From the NCBI GenBank assembly GCA_004554105.1, contig SFNW01000034.1, positions 1-15,710 of the forward strand: a DNA stretch of 15,710 bases. Reading direction: 5' to 3'. Position 1 is the first letter of the stretch. Each line of letters begins with the position of its first letter. The DNA is from Clostridiales bacterium. GTDB taxonomy: Bacteria > Bacillota > Clostridia > Oscillospirales > CAG-272. The notes beneath the pieces are model-generated. The model worked only from the letters and a program-made list of their open reading frames with translations. It was not told where the DNA came from and made no database searches. The position numbers and the translations under genes are program-made. Shown in pieces: positions 13,774-15,710 of the stretch.

Positions 13774-14709
13774 TTAGTCGGCAAACAGCGGCGTCGAGAG
13801 ATAGCGGTCGCCGGTATCGGGGAGGAGCACGACAATCGTCTTGCCCTTGTTTTCGGGACGCTTTGCAAGCTCAAGCGCGGCGAATGCCGCAGCGCCGGAC
13901 GAAATGCCGACCAGCACGCCCTCTTTCTTGCCGATGCGCTTGCCGGTGGCAAAGGCGTCCTCGTTCGAGACCGGGATAATCTCATCGTAGACCTTGGTGT
14001 TCAGTACGTCGGGAACAAAGCCCGCGCCGATACCCTGAATCTTGTGTGCGCCCGCAACGCCGGTGGAGAGAACTGCGGAGGTGGCGGGTTCGACGGCGAC
14101 GACCGTGACGTTCGGATTCTTCGACTTCAGATATTCGCCGACGCCGGTAACCGTACCGCCTGTGCCGACGCCCGCGACGAAGATGTCGACCTTGCCGTCG
14201 GTGTCGTCCCAAATTTCGGGACCCGTGGTTGCGCGGTGTGCGGCGGGGTTTGCCGGGTTGACGAACTGCCCGGGAATAAAGCTGTTCGGAATTTCCTTTG
14301 CCAGCTCGTCGGCTTTGGCAATCGCGCCCTTCATGCCCTTTGCGCCCTCGGTCAGGACAAGCTCCGCGCCGTATGCCTTCATGAGCTGACGGCGCTCAAC
14401 CGACATGGTTTCGGGCATGACAATGATGATGCGGTAGCCGCGTGCCGCCGCAACTGCGGCAAGTCCGATACCCGTATTGCCGCTGGTCGGCTCGATAATG
14501 ACCGAGCCTTCTTTCAGCAGTCCCTTTGCTTCGGCGTCGTCAATCATCGCCTTCGCGATGCGGTCCTTGACCGAGCCGGCGGGATTGAAGTATTCGAGTT
14601 TCGCAAGCACTTTGGCTTCGAGCTTGTCTTCTTTTTCGATGTGGGTCAGTTCAAGTAGCGGCGTGCCGCCGATCAGTTGGTCGGCAGCAGTGTAAATCTT
14701 TGCAGACAT
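13774..14709 (-). CDS. cysK: Cysteine synthase A (O-acetylserine sulfhydrylase)
   Basis: The 311-residue, PLP-dependent enzyme makes cysteine from O-acetylserine and sulfide in the cytoplasm. The PLP lysine is K48 in NPAGSVKDR; the substrate loop is PTSGNTG (74-80); the phosphate-binding loop is GVGTGGTVTGV; and the C-terminal serine motif is GISSGAAA. Length and order match CysK. The ATG at 14709 has GGAGG 8 bases upstream. The gene has its own promoter near 14849-14877 and a long leader of about 130 bases containing a small ORF with two cysteine codons. An Rrf2 regulator lies directly upstream on the same strand. In Bacillus and Staphylococcus, CysK itself acts as a partner of the Rrf2 protein CymR. 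A serine acetyltransferase gene is not in the window. Confidence 0.95.
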   Translation of the reverse strand: MSAKIYTAADQLIGGTPLLELTHIEKEDKLEAKVLAKLEYFNPAGSVKDRIAKAMIDDAEAKGLLKEGSVIIEPTSGNTGIGLAAVAAARGYRIIIVMPETMSVERRQLMKAYGAELVLTEGAKGMKGAIAKADELAKEIPNSFIPGQFVNPANPAAHRATTGPEIWDDTDGKVDIFVAGVGTGGTVTGVGEYLKSKNPNVTVVAVEPATSAVLSTGVAGAHKIQGIGAGFVPDVLNTKVYDEIIPVSNEDAFATGKRIGKKEGVLVGISSGAAAFAALELAKRPENKGKTIVVLLPDTGDRYLSTPLFAD

Positions 14710-14758
14710 AATAAAATCCTCCGAAAATATGAAAATCAGAATTTATAGGTGAAGCGTG

Positions 14759-14815
14759 TCAAATGGAATCGGGCGTCCTGCCGCGGCAACATCGAAAAAC
14801 ACGGGTGCTTTGCAT
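14759..14815 (-). CDS. Candidate Cys-Cys leader peptide in the cysK leader
   Basis: Between the predicted cysK transcription start and its ribosome site is an 18-codon ORF, MQSTRVFRCCRGRTPDSI. Its ATG at 14815 follows AAAGGTGG at about 9 bases, one base from the consensus AGGAGG. Two adjacent cysteine codons (TGT TGC, 14791-14786) are followed by arginine. The Cys-codon pair overlaps the palindrome TGCCGCGGCA, so a ribosome stalled for lack of Cys-tRNA would keep that hairpin open. Cysteine-rich leader peptides that sense cysteine are known from actinobacteria. I could not find an obvious alternative hairpin that hides the cysK ribosome site or an intrinsic terminator in the leader, so the mechanism is open. 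A chance ORF is possible. Confidence 0.4.
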   Translation of the reverse strand: MQSTRVFRCCRGRTPDSI

Positions 14816-14833
14816 TGATTAAACCCACCTTTC

Positions 14834-14882
14834 GTATAGGTTGATATGACTATACCACGGTTTACCTACTTTGTCAATAGGT
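14834..14882 (-). promoter_or_regulatory. Candidate Rrf2-type operators over the cysK promoter
   Basis: Two inverted repeats overlap the promoter. ACCTA (14864-14868) and TAGGT (14878-14882), 9 bases apart, enclose the -35 box. GTATAG (14834-14839) and CTATAC (14850-14855), 10 bases apart, enclose most of the -10 box. Binding at either would block RNA polymerase. The words CCTAT/ATAGG and GGTTGATA recur in the promoter of the adjacent Rrf2 gene. The regulator assignment is inference. Confidence 0.4.
14849..14877 (-). promoter_or_regulatory. Promoter for cysK
   Basis: On the minus strand, a perfect TTGACA (14877-14872) is 17 bases from TATAGT (14854-14849), preceded by TGG. Transcription should begin near 14842, giving a leader of about 130 bases. 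Both boxes lie inside inverted repeats that could be operators. Confidence 0.85.
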
Positions 14883-14883
14883 T

Positions 14884-14911
14884 TTTAGGATTTTTTCGAA
14901 ATTTTCCTAAA
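14884..14911 (-). repeat. AT-rich inverted repeat at the end of the Rrf2 gene
   Basis: TTTAGGA (14884-14890) and TCCTAAA (14905-14911) form a 7-bp stem across the Rrf2 stop codon. It has no good T-run on the minus strand, so it would be a weak terminator at best. Confidence 0.35.
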
Positions 14912-15335
14912 TTTGATAGTCGCCGATGCGTGACGGGTCGGCAAGGTCGGCGAGTGTCACGCCGTCGAGGTAGTTTTCAATCAGCGCTTGCAGCTTTTCC
15001 CACAGCGGCAGCGTGCGGCATTCGACCGTGCGGTGACAGTCGTTCGGCTTGCAGTCGAGGCAGGCGACAGGCGCGAGCGAGCCTTCGACCAGACGCAGGA
15101 TTTCGCCGACTGTGTAATCGCGCGGGGCGCGGTTGAGCCGATAGCCGCCGCCCTTGCCGCGCAGACCGTCGATTGCCCCCGCCTTGGACAGCACGACGAG
15201 AATGCTTTCGAGATATTTCACCGAGATTTCCTGTCGCGCCGCAATCGTATTCAGCGGAACATATTCGCCCCTTTCATGGTCGGCAAGCTCCAGCATCACG
15301 CGCAGCGCATATCGTCCTTTGGTTGAAATCAGCAT
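14907..15335 (-). CDS. Rrf2 family transcriptional regulator with IscR-like cysteines
   Basis: The 142-residue protein begins MLISTKGRYALRVMLELA, the standard Rrf2 opening. The winged helix continues through ISVKYLESILVVLSKAGAI and the wing RGKGGGYRL (59-67). A cysteine-rich loop follows (C92, C95, C100, C106) and then LPLWEKL, as in IscR, where three cysteines and a histidine hold a [2Fe-2S] cluster; CymR, the Bacillus cysteine regulator, lacks these cysteines. It may therefore respond to Fe-S or redox state while, by position, controlling cysK. The frame stays open upstream to 15620, but the ATG at 15335 matches the family start, follows GAGGG by 8 bases, and lies downstream of the promoter. 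Inverted repeats in its promoter suggest self-regulation. Confidence 0.9.
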   Translation of the reverse strand: MLISTKGRYALRVMLELADHERGEYVPLNTIAARQEISVKYLESILVVLSKAGAIDGLRGKGGGYRLNRAPRDYTVGEILRLVEGSLAPVACLDCKPNDCHRTVECRTLPLWEKLQALIENYLDGVTLADLADPSRIGDYQI

Positions 15336-15363
15336 ATCGGAATCCCTCGCTTTCAATATACCT

Positions 15364-15392
15364 ATTATACTATGCGGTTGATAGGAAATCAA
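15364..15392 (-). promoter_or_regulatory. Promoter for the Rrf2 gene with overlapping inverted repeat
   Basis: On the minus strand, TTGATT (15392-15387) is 17 bases from a perfect TATAAT (15369-15364). CCTAT (15361-15365) and ATAGG (15381-15385) form an inverted repeat within it, resembling the half-sites at the cysK promoter. Confidence 0.7.
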
Positions 15393-15394
15393 GC

Positions 15395-15421
15395 AAAAAA
15401 AGAAACGGCAATGCCGTTTCT
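15395..15421 (-). terminator. Terminator after the DUF4363-like gene
   Basis: AGAAACGG (15401-15408) pairs with CCGTTTCT (15414-15421) around CAATG, and the minus-strand transcript then runs into at least six Ts. It lies 18 bases after the stop codon of the gene at the right edge and just upstream of the Rrf2 promoter. Confidence 0.88.
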
Positions 15422-15439
15422 GCAATTTAATATATCGTT

Positions 15440-15710
15440 TTACAGAATGTTGTCCGCGTTGGCTTTCAGCAGCCCGCGGATATGCGTCAGCGCTTGGTGA
15501 AGCTGTCGGTGCGCCTCCAGCCATTCGGCATATTCGTCTGTCTGCGCGTAGCCGTCGAGCGAGACCATGTGCTCCTTGACGTCGTCGAGATGATGGTGGG
15601 GCAGAAACATACTGATCCAAAAATAGCGCGCCTCCCAGCGCGAAAGCAGCGCAGAGCTGACCTCGGCGGCATTCGGCGGAATGACGTCGCTTTCGGCATC
15701 GGCGGTGTCG
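15440..15710 (-). CDS. Small DUF4363-like protein (C-terminal part)
   Basis: The frame enters from the right edge and ends at the TAA at 15442-15440, leaving 89 visible residues. Features are RWEARYFWISMFLPHHHLDDV, then a long amphipathic helix ending in LHQALTHIRGLLKANADNIL. A tryptophan-containing helix followed by a His/Leu/Asp stretch and a second helix with a HIRxL-type end fits the DUF4363 family of Clostridia, which is usually about 120 residues with an N-terminal membrane segment. Here the N-terminus lies outside the window. In many genomes this family follows a DUF421 membrane protein gene, which could be checked to the right. A terminator follows the stop. The family call is from memory and moderate in strength; the coding call is firmer, because the other frames here have poor composition. 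Confidence 0.6.
   Translation of the reverse strand, partial: DTADAESDVIPPNAAEVSSALLSRWEARYFWISMFLPHHHLDDVKEHMVSLDGYAQTDEYAEWLEAHRQLHQALTHIRGLLKANADNIL

Noticed and set aside
13636..14658. 340-codon plus-strand ORF opposite cysK
   Set aside because: cysK is unmistakable on the other strand, and this ORF starts inside the cysK terminator region without a ribosome site.
14710..14842. Riboswitch or T-box in the cysK leader
   Set aside because: I saw no T-box sequence (TGGNACCGCG-like), no SAM-I-type core, and no terminator or antiterminator pair; the leader is better described by the small Cys-Cys ORF.
15336..15620. N-terminal extension of the Rrf2 reading frame to 15620
   Set aside because: The extension crosses the Rrf2 promoter, the upstream terminator and the coding end of the DUF4363-like gene, and family members start at MLIS or similar.
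15487..15699. 70-codon minus-strand ORF at the right edge
   Set aside because: It is rich in Arg, Ser and Thr and out of frame with the better frame that ends at 15440, which gives an amphipathic helical protein with a terminator after it.

Overview
The window looks like a chromosomal segment of a moderately GC-rich clostridial Firmicute, probably a gut-type member of the Oscillospirales/Ruminococcaceae. This is inferred from family content (DUF4364, a SigH-like sigma factor, the paired radical-SAM genes TIGR03960/TIGR03936, a BspA-type leucine-rich repeat protein with a dockerin, an IscR-like Rrf2 regulator) and from promoters with clear TTGACA/TATAAT boxes. Most genes use GC-ending codons, so the opposite strands carry many long shadow ORFs. 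I see no phage, insertion sequence, CRISPR or rRNA. No gene-free stretch exceeds about 200 bases.

Plus strand, 1-5690: the 3' end of a family 5 peptide-binding protein; a DUF4364 protein; a SigH-like sigma factor behind an extended -10 promoter; a tRNA-shaped element with a collapsed anticodon arm; a double zinc-ribbon protein ending in a strong terminator; then rlmB and, 26 bases later, a 789-residue membrane protein. That last protein has the layout of a P1B-type ATPase but has lost the catalytic signatures of an ion pump.

Plus strand, 5700-11583: a GC-rich hairpin, then two overlapping genes for the TIGR03960 radical SAM protein and its TIGR03936 partner, a CapA-family lipoprotein, a terminator, and a secreted leucine-rich repeat protein with internal duplication and a C-terminal dockerin, closed by a bidirectional terminator.

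Minus strand, 15710-11650 (in transcription order): the end of a small DUF4363-like protein; an Rrf2 regulator with IscR-like cysteines; cysK, preceded by inverted repeats over its promoter and a leader of about 130 bases carrying an 18-codon ORF with two adjacent cysteine codons; a zinc-site-lacking MDR dehydrogenase; and an AraC regulator. Most of these have their own promoter and terminator.

The best leads for undescribed biology are the P-type ATPase pseudoenzyme, the layered sulfur control at rrf2-cysK (regulator, operator-like repeats, Cys-Cys leader peptide), and the tRNA-like element before the zinc-ribbon gene.
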